From: Branchinecta lynchi
Lineage: Eukaryota > Arthropoda > Branchiopoda > Anostraca > Branchinectidae
Direction: 5' to 3'
DNA length: 64,000 bases
NCBI GenBank assembly: GCA_023053575.1
Contig: JAKZAP010000021.1
Coordinates: forward strand, 4,857,790-4,921,789
In this document: one piece after another, positions 12,985-23,322 of the stretch
Numbering within the stretch: the first letter of the stretch is position 1
Layout of the letters: each line of letters starts with the position of its first letter
Notes under the pieces: generated by a model
Database searches by the model: none
What the model was told of the DNA's origin: nothing
Seen by the model: the letters and a program-made list of their open reading frames with translations, nothing else
Translations under genes and position numbers: made by a program

Positions 12985-15668
12985 ACCTCAACTTTGACTT
13001 TGACTTGCTTTATTTACTACTAATTACTAAAGAAACTATGTAAACACACAACCGCGGAAGAAGGCTCAAACAGACTGATGATGGATGGCTGCAATACTCT
13101 GATTCTCAACCTCTAACAAATTTCATAAGAAATAAAAAAATAAAAATAAAAAGGACAAGAACACTCAGTGTTCTAGTCGCAGTCGCATACCTGTGGAGTG
13201 AACGATTTGCGCGAAAAAATTCAGTATAAACTGCAGGACATACATCATTCCAACATAGATAAAGAGCAGCTTGATAATCGCGAATGTGACCAATGTTATA
13301 CACTCGTAATTTCTTAAAGCATGACGCGGTATCGTTCACATTTTCTACATAATTACCAAGAAGACGTACTGTTTTATTTTGTAGAATCTGCAATCTTTTA
13401 AAATTTGCGTAGAAATTACTAGACCAAAGGACACAACCATAAGAAATATAAGGCGCAACAAGAGTATGATACAATCATAAACGAACTGATAATGGTAAAA
13501 CATGCTTTAATCGACTCAAAATTCCCAGACCTCTAGCAACTTTAGCTGCAACAAGATCACTATGGTTCTTCCAAGATAAATTACAATCAAGCTGGAAGCC
13601 CAAATAACGCACTTCATGCACCTTTGACAAAGGCCTACCATTAAAAAATATCTCTCTATCAACACCTGGAGGCTTACCAACTCTCCTAAAAACAATAAAA
13701 TTAGTTTTTGGGATCCCAAAACGTAAGTGGAGGGATACCTATGACATCGCAAAAGTTGTCCGTCTGTCCGTCTGTCCGTCCGTCCGTCCGTCCGTCCGTC
13801 CGTCCGTCTGTCCGTCCGTCCGTCCGTCTGTAAGCACGATAACTCTCGAAGGGAATGAGATATTTTGATGAAACTTGGTGAGAAGGTTCGTTGGGTCGTC
13901 GGACCAGTCAAGTTCGTAGATGGGCTTTGTAGCTCTACATTTAGGGGTGGGGGAGGGGATTGAAATTAAGGGACAAACAAAATATTTTGAAACAGCTAAT
14001 GTGATAGTCGATTATGGGGTAAGAAGACATGCTGAACACGATGGTGAAAACCATTTTGTCATCGGACAAGTAGTTCGCCCGGAATCCGGCCAAAACCGGA
14101 AAGTTTGTTGAAAGTAAAAGTTTTATTTGAAGTTGATTAGATGTTCGATTTAGGGGTAGGAAGACATGCTGAAGACGATGGTGAAAATTATTTTCTCGAC
14201 GGACAAGTATTTCGCCCGGAATCCGGCCCAAACCGGAAAGTTTGTTGAAAGTAAAAGTTTTATTTGAAATTGATTAGATGTTCGATTTAGGGGAAGGAAG
14301 ACATGCTGAAGACGATGGTGAAAACTATTTTCTCGATGGACAAGTATTTCGCCCGGAATCCGGCCCAAACCGGAAAGTTTGTTGAAAGTAAAAGTTTTAT
14401 TTGAAGTTGATTAAATGTTCGATTTAGAGGTAGGGAGACATGCTGAAGACGATGGTGAAAACTATTTTCTCGACGGACAAGTATTTCGACCGGAATCCGG
14501 CCCAAACCGGAAAGTTTGTCAAAATTAAAAGTTTAATTTGGAGTTGATTGGATGTTCGATTTAGGGCAAGAAGACATGCTGAACACTTATGTGAAAACAA
14601 GTTTCTACCCGGACATGTAGTTCGTCCGGAATCCGGCCAAAACCGGAAAACTGTTGGAAGTCAAAGTTTTATTTCTAGTTGATTAGATAAGCGATTTAGG
14701 GGTAAGAAGAGATGCTGAGTCCCTGTGTGACAATCGTATTTTACCCGGACATATAGTTCGACCGGAATCCGGCTGGAATCGGAAAATTTGTTATAAGCTA
14801 AATTTCTATTTGAAGTTGATTAGATGTTCATTACTGGGGAAAGAAGATACCCTGATTTCGTCTTTGAGCTTTCTTTTTTCGCCGGACAAGTAGTTCTGGA
14901 GTTCGGCCGGAACCGGGATATTGGCAGAAGTGGCAGGAAGTTTTCGTCAAAACAGATATGACTTATAGGGGTAAACACACATGCTGAATCCAAATCTGAA
15001 CTTGGTTTTCTCAGGTGATTAGCTATTTGGCCTTAATCTGTTTCTGAATTTTAATTGTAAAAATGTTCAAGGAGTCTGGCGAAGACTGGATCTGGCTAAG
15101 ACAAGACCCAGTTGTCTGGATCAGATATTGAATTTTTGGGATCCCATCGAAACCTTTGGTCTTGTTTTTAACGTTCACTGAAAAAAGGCTCAAACTTGTA
15201 AATACATAAAATGACTTTACGACCCTATTTACTTTCAACAACAAATCATCAACGGATCGACTAGATACAGTTAAAGCAGTATCATCCGAAAAGTCGTAAT
15301 GAAACACTCAGGTAAGTAGAAGCGCATTGAATCAACATACACAAGGTACAGAAATGGTCCCAAAACAGACCCCTGAGGTACACCACACTTCACTTGAAAA
15401 GGAGAGGAAAACACATCATTTAATACGACTTGAATAGGTCTACCTCGTAGAAAACTATTAAACCACTTCAGATAATTACCACGAACTACAAGGGATTGTA
15501 GACCTTTGAGTAGAATATTAAAGTCCACTGTATCGAACGCTTTTCTAAAATCAATAAAAATAGTCAAAGGGATTTCACCACGTTCAGAGCATTTATTTAC
15601 AGTATCACAAAGGGAATGCACGACGTCTGTCGTCGAGTGACCTTTCCTGAAGCCGAGACGTTCAAACG
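12985..15668 (-). pseudogene. LINE reverse transcriptase, interrupted by a family 1 element
   Basis: The RT starts with FERLGFRKGHSTTDVV (15665-15600) and continues TIFIDFRKAFDTVDFNILLK, KCGVPQGSVLGPFLYLVYVD and, after a frameshift near 15300, YDFSDDTALTVSSRS and SVNVK. It resumes beyond the insertion (13704 downward) with NFIVFRRVG, VRYLGFQLDCNLSWKNH and PYISYGCVLWSSNF. Motifs are those of CR1/Jockey-like LINEs, and the FSDD catalytic motif is present. One in-frame stop lies near 13478 before the LYHTLVAPYISYGC block. The 3' end has a short (TTTGAC)-like tail near 12990. The 5' half is missing. Confidence 0.88.
13705..15169 (+). mobile_element. Family 1 DINE-1/Helentron-like element, copy B
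   Basis: Near-identical to copy A but with a longer (GTCY)n tract (13757-13832) and eight rather than seven 137-bp units. The ends are TTTTTGGGATCCCAAAACG and TTGGTCTTGTT. It lies inside the LINE RT gene, whose reading resumes on the far side. The two flanks share about 5 bp (AAAAC on the LINE strand), a possible target duplication. Minus-strand ORFs of 72-96 residues are products of the repeats. Confidence 0.85.
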
Positions 15669-15669
15669 T

Positions 15670-16175
15670 TCAAAGACAATTGATATTTTGACGAGAATTG
15701 ACGTTCGTATGTCGTGATATTCTAAAGTCCTGTTAATTGATTGTACTGGGAAAAGCCCGACGGCCATTTGCATTTTCAGCTTGGTAAATGTACAGCACTT
15801 ACATACCGCTACAGGAAATCAACCAAAAGCTTTGTAGCTATTAGCGCTCTGCCAACTTTGTTTGTAATTGCCAACCCTACCGAACTGCAGAAGTACACTT
15901 CAAAAGCCAAGGAAGTAGAGGGATATCACCTCCAATAATCTCCCCATGTATTTCCATAAGCTCTTGGCATTTGATTATTTTCTTTTACTATACTCAAACG
16001 TATATAATAAAATAGAATATATTTACACCAAAGCCCGAAAGCCATGGCAAAAGAGTAGTTTTAACACTCATGTGAACAAACATAAGAACAACATGAGGTT
16101 GCGAAAATCAATACGGAAGAATTTTCCATATATTCAAATAATGCATGCAACGGATACGTCAGCTACGGTGCTTTA
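15670..16175. other. Unassigned sequence
   Basis: Two short ORFs (15741-15938, 15946-16176) have no recognisable domain. Confidence 0.3.
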
Positions 16176-16225
16176 GCAGCGATATTTCGGCCCTTCTTGA
16201 CAAGGTCCTTGTCAGGCTGTCAATC
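16176..16225 (-). repeat. Dispersed TTTCGGCCCTTCTT motif, copy 1
   Basis: AGCGATATTTCGGCCCTTCT is followed by an imperfect CAAGG/CCTTG hairpin. The same motif recurs at 18645-18690 and 52945-52990. It is probably a conserved part of a retroelement end. Confidence 0.5.
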
Positions 16226-16443
16226 TTCAGGGTCACCGTCAGGTAAGGAAATAAACCTGCAATAAATAACTGAAGCCTCTATCGTTCTATAAAGATCTTA
16301 TTCGTGCAAATTACTTTTAAATACCACTGTAGGTTTTCGTTCCCGTACATTCTCACATTAGTATATTTTCAATATCCTTAACATCCACTCTTTCCCAGAC
16401 GCTCTTTGACCGAATACCTCAGGTAAATACTGTTGTTTTCGTG

Positions 16444-16905
16444 TTTAAAGTTTAACTGAAAAGCCAACTTATTTATGGATCACCTATTTGGATACACTGA
16501 ATTATTTCGATTCTGATAAAGGATTTTTTTATGTTCCACGATCTGCTCTAGTAGTGAAGTTCAGAATGTCTACGGCCGTCTCCACAACGCAGATTCTTTG
16601 ACGCGGGAAAACCTGAATCTCAATATAAACGCTGCTTTTGAGTGGCCAGTGGTCAGCTAGCGGAAGGTAGCTTACTGCGTTAACACTTATTTTTCGTCTA
16701 TCGTTTTTGCCAAGCATACAACACAGGTACAAGCGCATAGAGATACCACAAATCCGACAGGGAAATTCCACTATAGAAAATCGATTAACCGTGGATAGCG
16801 GAGCAATGAAGTAAAGTATTTTCATCTTGTCTTCAAGCCTCTTTAAATGAATAAGTAATGGGCAACTAGATTGTCGTATCTCAGCCCTTTTCAGTTAAAC
16901 TTTAA
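16444..16905. mobile_element. TTAA-type MITE, copy 1
   Basis: Inverted ends TTTAAAGTTTAACTGAAAAG and its complement lie at both termini, and the interior begins CCAACTTATTT. TTAA words at the boundaries suggest a piggyBac-like insertion target. The 98-residue minus ORF is not conserved in copy 2. Confidence 0.7.
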
Positions 16906-17177
16906 AGAGAAATTGTTGACTAAAATGTAAGATAAAAAAATAAAAATAAATAATAGTGAATATAACTGTTAAACTTGACGAGCTGCATAGGAATCTGTCG
17001 GTCGCTGCATTTTCTCCACATCACGGTCTTGTCCGTTTGTTTGAAGTGTAATCTGTTCGATGTGTAAAGTTGTATCCTGAATTTTAAGTTGTGTTTCTTT
17101 CTTTTCTTTATGTACTCCACTATTTCTGTTTTATAGAAGTGGGTAAATAAAAATATTCATTCATTCATTCATTGTAG
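16906..17177 (+). mobile_element. LINE 3' end with (ATTC)n tail
   Basis: AT-rich 3'UTR-like sequence ends GTGGGTAAATAAAAATATTC followed by four ATTC copies. Only the noncoding end is present. Confidence 0.5.
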
Positions 17178-17475
17178 ACTAGCTGTAACTTTAAATTCCG
17201 GAGACTCCGTCAACTTTTAAACAATACCACCGGATGGGCCTATGGACATTTCTAGACGGACCGATGTTTGGTGGAACATTTCTAGGCGACCTTTTTTTTT
17301 GAGGACGTATTTGGTCAGGGAAATAATTGGAGGAAGGGGATGTCCTGGGAACAGACCTTCTACAAGCAATTCCTTGTTACAATCAAACAAAGTAGACCAA
17401 GAAAATTCAACTTCCATTACTTTTATGAATTTCCAGGCTACATGCATACACTGCAATAGGCACTGGACGTCCCAG

Positions 17476-17689
17476 GAGGACGAACTCACCCCGGAAGCGT
17501 ATCTTGTGGGGTATCTTGTATCATTTATCTAGGCTATTTACACGAGAGTTGGTGTAAATACCCACTCTCCCAGACCAAATACCCACTTGGTGTAAATACC
17601 CACTCTCCCAGACCAACTCTCGTGTAAATAGCCTAGATAAATGATACAAGATACCCCACAAGATACGCTTCCGGGGTGAGTTCGTCCTC
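17476..17689. repeat. Perfect 78-bp inverted repeat (hairpin)
   Basis: Arms 17476-17553 and 17612-17689 are exact reverse complements as far as I can check by eye. The 58-bp spacer holds two direct copies of TAAATACCCACTCTCCCAGA. The identity implies a very recent event, gene conversion, or an assembly artefact. Confidence 0.9.
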
Positions 17690-17739
17690 ATATCACAAGG
17701 GCAGGATCACTGTACTTTTGGTTTTCTTCTTTTTGTTCC

Positions 17740-18140
17740 TTAAGGTTTAACTGAAAAGCCAACTTATGTTTGTGTGATTCAGTTGAATAAATTGAATTAT
17801 TTGTATTCTACAAAGGGATTTTTTATTTTCCACGCTTTCAGAATGTGTGCAGCGTAAATGCTACTATGACGCGCGAAAGTTGGCAGTGGTGAGATTGTTG
17901 AAGATTGCTTAGTGTCTGAACAAACAAAAGTCATAAATCTTTCTCGTAAGGCATAGAAGAAAAATACAAGCGCATAGAGGTACCACAAATCAACCGGAAA
18001 TTCCGCTATTTGAAAATTGATTATTCATGAATAGCGGAACAACGAAGCAACGCATTTTCAGCGGGTCTTCAAGCCAATTTCTGTGAATAAGTATGGGTAA
18101 CTAGATTGTCCTATACCAGCTCTTTTCGGTTAAACTTTAA
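17740..18140. mobile_element. TTAA-type MITE, copy 2
   Basis: Ends TTAAGGTTTAACTGAAAAGC and GCTCTTTTCGGTTAAACTTTAA are inverted copies. The interior matches copy 1 (CCAACTTAT, GAATTATTTG, GGTACCACAAATC, GAAATTCC). Confidence 0.75.
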
Positions 18141-19379
18141 GCCAGAATCCCTTTCTGAGGCAGGATCCAACATACACCATGATTTAAAAAAATATTCTAC
18201 CAGAAATTCCCTACAGAAATTGTGGTTATTCCATCGTTCTTTTTTATTCCTGTCGTACCATTGGTGTGGCTAGAATGAGCAAAGGCCCTGGAAGACGCTT
18301 TGCTTGTCAGTCTGGATCTTGTCTGACTTCGGCGCGGCTTTCATCGCCCAGACCAATAAACTTAACAAAGAAAACATATGTTTCAAGCAATTTGGGATCC
18401 AGTCGGTGTTTGCAAAGGGTTGGTACGCTGGTCACACCGTTTCCATATTAACCGACGCGTAAAGTTTCTTGGAAACGCTGGCATCGATTTCCCCCAATTT
18501 TCCAGTAGGCTGTGATTGGTTTCTTGTAGGCTAGATGTTGTGGGGTCTGCTACGTTTCTTCGGCGTAACAAATAAATATTCCGTCAGCCCAAGCTGACTG
18601 CGAATCATATTTGCCACTGCAAAACGGTCAGCGACGTTTTCTTAGATCTATATTTCGGCCCTTCTTGGCAAGGGTCCTCTTCAGGCTCAAGCTGGAAAAT
18701 GAACTTGTGGAAAAGCAACTAAAGATTCTTCCTTCAAATCTGATTTTGTGATTCTTTTCCCTGAAAATTGCTTGGAGTTGAAGCTGGTACTGTTTTTGCT
18801 GCTCGGCTGGGTCGTTGAGAGGGTAGGGATTTTCCCCATTTTGGTTTTGGAATCACCTTCATATTTCGGATTTAGCTGTTTTGAACTTCGAACTTTCTTG
18901 AACACTGAGCAAAAATTGCGCTCATCTTAGACTATTCTAAAAAGGATGGGTTGAAAAACAATAATCCTTTCAACTTTTGTCCCAACCTTTCTAAAAGCAT
19001 CAGAAATTCGCACCTACTTGTTGCTCAGCCCTAATTAGCAGTAAACTTATTCATCCATTTCTCACCCTGATATGAATCGTGGTTTTGGCGCCGTTATTCA
19101 AGATTAGGCGGCGGGACTTCAAAAAATATTCAGATGATAACCTGATACCATTGTCGCACTTGGTTGACTGAGTTTGACCTCATTCTTGTCTGGCGCCAGA
19201 ACAGGTCAATGTGAGAAGCCGATAGTCTAATCAGTTTTGGAAACTGTCGCCTGTGTCTCGGAGGTCTTGTGATTGATGAAAGAGACACAATATGGTCGTG
19301 GGTTGAACTACCGTAGAGATGAAGCGGGTACACCGTAACGAACGAGTGGACCTCACTTGAAAATAGTGATGCCGCTCAG
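18141..19379. other. Mostly unassigned; contains motif copy 2 at 18645-18690
   Basis: Contains TATATTTCGGCCCTTCTTGG followed by CAAGGGTCCTCTTCAGGC. Its minus strand reads CTGAAGA, a stem of CCCTT/AAGGG, then GAAA (see findings). Several 60-72 residue ORFs show no domain. Confidence 0.4.
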
Positions 19380-19556
19380 TTCAGTTGTATGATTTAAAGC
19401 GCAACAGATTTCTACAAATTCCAACCAGCACATGAAGTTTTCCACTATTTCGTGGCCGAACATTGAAAACTGTGTGTCTTTTGTATGTGTTTAATTCTTT
19501 TCTTGCACTCGCTCCGCTTTTAAAAATGGCCGGTTACGAATAAATTACTTAATTAC
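19380..19556 (+). mobile_element. LINE 3' end with (TTAC)-like tail
   Basis: Aligns with 24100-24350: both have an ending like CCAACCAGCACATGAAG / TTTCGTGGCCGA, GTGTCTTTTGTATGTGTTTA, a CTCCGCTTTT block and GGCCGGTTACGAATAAATTA before the tail. Only the terminal coding remnant and 3'UTR remain. Confidence 0.6.
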
Positions 19557-19734
19557 TTTCGTACTTGGTGTCTCAGGATTCATTAGTACTACAAAATAAC
19601 AGATCAAAAGAAAGAGAAGAATATAAGCCACAGAAAAGATAAGCAATGAGCGATTTCCACATTTTCTCATAGGATTCTGTAGAATTGTAGAAACACCAAT
19701 ATATCGTTAGCTTCTTTGGCTTACAGACGGAACG

Positions 19735-19868
19735 TCCCCATGGCAAAATGTCCCCGAGAAAACGTCCCCAGCGAAACGTCCCCAGCGAAACGTGCCCGTG
19801 GCGAAATGTCAACACGACAAAACGTCCCCGTGGCAAAACGTCCCCGTGGCGAAACGTTTCCAAGATTC
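19735..19868. repeat. Short tandem repeat CGTCCCCGTGGCGAAA (about 15-16 bp, 8-9 copies)
   Basis: AAACGTCCCCAGCGAAACGT and variants repeat across the segment. A related inverse stretch (GACGTTTCGCCATGGGAACG) lies at 21667-21705, so the two may bound one element now split by other insertions. The overlapping ORFs with Ala-Lys-Arg-Pro repeats come from this array. Confidence 0.75.
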
Positions 19869-20029
19869 TTAAGTTCGCTACGTGTTCAACTTTTATGAAA
19901 TTAGAGTATCCCGCCACTTACGTTTCGGGATCCCAAAAACAACTTCAAAGTTGGCATTACACATTCAGGGACATTCTTTTTTTATTCTTTTTCTTTATCG
20001 CCATTCGTTTTATGATCGGCAGGAAAGAG

Positions 20030-20177
20030 CGGGCGTGGGACCAGTTGCATCAGATATGCACCGTTTTCTTAAAGGACCTGTCTTACCTGTAATACCAATG
20101 CAACCTACTTCCATCAGAACCCCAAATATTCTAAACCCGGAGACCTCAGTTTCGTATGGTACATTCCAACCCCTCTA
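20030..20177. repeat. Left part of a dispersed repeat, paralog of 58785-58905
   Basis: TTAAAGGACCTGTCTTACCT, CTAAACCCGGAGACC and GGTACATTCCAACCC match 58788-58895. On the minus strand the 58.8-kb copy reads MYRTKLRSPGLEIYEVIMEG, an unrecognised possible coding remnant. The match resumes at 21066 after a family 1 element. Confidence 0.65.
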
Positions 20178-21065
20178 AAACAAGACCAAAAGTGTCTATG
20201 GGATCTCAAACATCTAATATTTGATTAAGACAATTGGGTCTTGTCTTCGCCAGATCCAGTCTTCGCCAGGCTAATCATCAGAACAAACAAGTTCAGATAT
20301 ACCTCTATAAGCCATATCTATTTTGACGATACTGACCAAGACTTTCTGCTTTACTTCTGCCAAGTTTCCGGTTTTGCCCGAATTCCGAGCGAACACTAGT
20401 CCAGCAAAAAAAGAAATTCAGAAACGAATCCAGCGTATCTCCTTATAAACAACATCTAATCAACGTTAAATAAAACTTGGACTTAAAAAATATTCCGGTC
20501 ACAACCGGATTCAGGACTTGTTATATGTCAGGGTAAAAAACGATTGACATATACAGACTCAGCCTCTCTTTTTACCCCTTAATCTGTCATCTAATCAAAC
20601 TTTTGCTTTTAACAAACTTTCCGGTCAGGTCGAACTAGTTGTTTGGCGATAAAATGATTTTCACCATCGTGTTGAGCATGTCCATTACCCAGCCATTACC
20701 CTTAAATCGACCATTTAATCAACTTCAAATGAAACTTTTACTTTTAACCAACTTTCCGGTTTTCGCCGGATTCCCGACAAACTACTTGTTCGGCGAGAAA
20801 ATGGTTTTCACCATGGTGTTCAGCGTGTCTTCTTACCCCATAATCGTATCACATTAGCTGTTTAAAAATATTTTGTACCCCCACCCTTAAATGTAGGACT
20901 ACAGACCCCTTCAATAAACTTGACCTTACCCTTGGCCCCGTGAATTCTCACACCAAGTTTCATCAACAAATCTCATTCCCTTCGAGAGTTATCGTGCTTA
21001 CAGACAGACGGACATTTTTTCGATGTCATAGGTATCCCTCCGCTTACGTTTTGGGATCCCAAAAA
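20178..21065 (-). mobile_element. Family 1 DINE-1/Helentron-like element, copy C
   Basis: On the minus strand it starts GGGATCCCAAAACGTAAGCG, has GTCCGTCTGTC and a few 137-bp units, and ends TGGGATCTCA..CTTTTGGTCTTG. The paralogous locus at 58.9 kb lacks it, giving an empty site. Confidence 0.8.
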
Positions 21066-21330
21066 CCACGCTGATTTTTCTCACTTGCCGTATTTTGCTA
21101 CCTTCGATTTGTCTCACGCTGTCGACGGTTGTCTGCGAGAAATTTTTTCATCCCAAAAAAAACAGTTATGTAAATTGATTCCCTGTTTTCGCTACAAGTC
21201 AACGGATCTCGGAAAAGGCTTCGAACAGTAAAAACCGCGGGCCATTTGTTGAAAGCACAGCCCAGTTTTAAAGAGTTGAAGAGTAAATAGCGTGAGGGGT
21301 TCTTTAAAAATATATAGTATAATATGTCTT
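21066..21330. repeat. Right part of the dispersed repeat, paralog of 58906-59165
   Basis: CACGCTGATTTTTCTCACTT, GTCTGCGAGAA, CGCTACAAGTCAACGG and TCGGAAAAGGCTT match 58906-59045, followed by GTTGAAGAGTAAATAG in both. Function not recognised. Confidence 0.65.
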
Positions 21331-22599
21331 GCCCTGAGCTCGTAACTGATCGTTAAGAAGCTTGTTCTGGGTCGTTTACGGCAAGATACATAACTGGTAT
21401 TTTTTACCAATAAGTTGCTCGGAGGAAACACACGGGAGCCTGACCTGGCTAAAAAAGAATCGAACAAGGAGAATGGAAAATCAGTGTTGTGCCGTTGCGG
21501 TGGATAAAATGGCATGGGAAGTTCAAGATCTTGTTTAGTGAAGCTCGGATTGCTCGGGATAATATCTGTATACCTAGGCGATTTTAATATCTTATTCTAA
21601 TATGCTCTGGTCCTAAATTGAAAGAATGCCGGGTCTGATGTAAATATTGAAATCCATTTTAGCTGTGGACGTTTCGCCATGGGAACGTTTCGCCGGGACG
21701 TTTCTTCGGGCCGACGACCCAAAATAACTTGAAGATATACAATCATACAAAAAAAATATGTCATTTGGAATCCACCAGTTTTCTGTAAATTGTCTCTACA
21801 AAATAAGGTACAAAAGAATTCAAATAGCCTACCGGTTTGTACTACCATTCAGTGGCACCAAGAGTTTCTGGTGCCGCGTCCATCCTGTCATCGGTGCTCC
21901 GGAACTAGCACCGTGCTAGTTCCGGCAGTATGTCTCGGTGCTTTTCACTGACAAGGATCGAGCGGCCAAAGCGTAAAATTAGATTCTCCCTGCGGACATG
22001 GAGTGCCTCCAGCCTTAAGCTTTATATTCAACATATATGACACATGTAGTATGTATGACACATGTCTATTTTTTCTTCTTCTCGTGATTGTTCGTTTAAA
22101 TTATCAGATTTGTTAAGTTTTCCCCCTGATCTTGCGCAGACCTGATAATTATAAAATGATCGTGCATTTTTGTTTATAATAATGCTTATTTTATACACAT
22201 TTTCACACGTAATGTCATTTCCATGGAGGCTATAGAGAGATCTTGCAGGCTGTAAAAAAAATAAATAAAAAATTAATACTCCTTGTTCTGGTTCTTTTTC
22301 GTTTAAGACACAGAGGAGAATTGGAAGTGGGACGGGGGGGGGGGGATAGTCTTTCGATATCCTAGCTACTTCGCGCGAAACTAAAATATCAAGAATATTA
22401 TAATTTTACAGTTGTAGGCTTAGCAATAGCCTTATTGCAATATTTTGTTTGAAAAAAGTTTCATCTAAATTTTTTTCAAAACTGGACATTTTCTAATTTA
22501 CTTATATTTGTATCTGTTGTTACATGCTAATTTTCAGGTTCACTTAATTTGCGTTATCAGTGCTAGATGTCCTATCTCCAGGTCGGATCTTATTTATTC
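21331..22599. other. Unassigned sequence upstream of the T-box gene
   Basis: No clear repeat end beyond the GACGTTTCGCC stretch near 21667. Mostly AT-rich. It could hold regulatory DNA of the T-box gene, but nothing specific is visible. Confidence 0.3.
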
Positions 22600-23197
22600 C
22601 ATTGGTTCCCCGACCCTTTTGCCTCTCTGATTGGCTGACGCTATCAAAGTTTGTCAACTCTAAGCGGGATTCATGTTTGACATGTCTGGACGTGATATAT
22701 TGCGAGTTGCCACTTCGTAGCCACTTCTGATTTGAGAATTAGTTGTGAGAAAACTGGACTACTAGCCAGGTCGAGACCTAACCTACTGCTGCTAGACTGA
22801 CTGTTAGATTGAAATGTATGTGGAAGGAGTTTAATTGTTTATTGTGAAGGCAGTTTAGTTGAAACTGAAGTGAGGCTAGCTTTGATAGTAGCCCTTTTAG
22901 TCGGAGAATTAGTTGTGAAAAAAGTGGACAACTAGCCTGATTGACAGCTAGACTGACTTTTGAAAAATAAGGTACATGTGATGGGATATCATTCTTGAAC
23001 TGGTTTTAACGACAGTAGTGTGAAAATTGTTAAGAAGTGGAAACTTGCGATTTGATCTTACGTGAATAACTGCGGAGCTTCGAGACAATTTGCCAGTTCA
23101 TAGAAATTTTGAGCTAGTCCATCAGTCAAATTGATTTATAAGAATCTGTGGAGGAGATTTAAAGACAGTTATCATTGAAAAGCGCCAAATCGGAAAC
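22600..23197 (+). promoter_or_regulatory. Probable 5' flank / 5'UTR of the T-box gene
   Basis: This stretch lacks the LINE, MITE and DINE-like repeats that fill the rest of the window, and ends at the first in-frame ATG. It contains a diverged local duplication (22733-22800 and 22908-22965, both with GAGAATTAGTTGTGA and a later CTAGACTGACT). I see no clear TATA box and cannot place the transcription start. The assignment rests on position and low repeat content. Confidence 0.4.
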
Positions 23198-23322
23198 ATG
23201 TCGTATATGCCGATACGCGGTTGTGAAGCCAGTCCACCGATCTCTGTTACTTTGGATGATGAAAAGTTGTGGAGGGAGTTCTACAATGTCGGAACAGAAA
23301 TGATCATCATGAAACGTGGACG
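23198..23322 (+). CDS. T-box gene exon 1 (start codon, T-box N-terminus)
   Basis: Encodes residues 1-41 plus two bases of codon 42. A short leader begins [14 protein letters not shown], then the T-box starts with [10 protein letters not shown] and reaches [10 protein letters not shown]. The donor is CG|GTAAGA at 23323, phase 2. The in-frame codons upstream run to a TGA near 23127 without another ATG, which supports this start. An additional noncoding 5' exon cannot be excluded. Confidence 0.9.

Noticed and set aside
13516..13911. 131-residue minus-strand ORF with TDGRTDRRTDGR repeats
   Set aside because: The repeats are the translation of the (GTCY)n tract of a family 1 element, joined to LINE sequence in the wrong frame.
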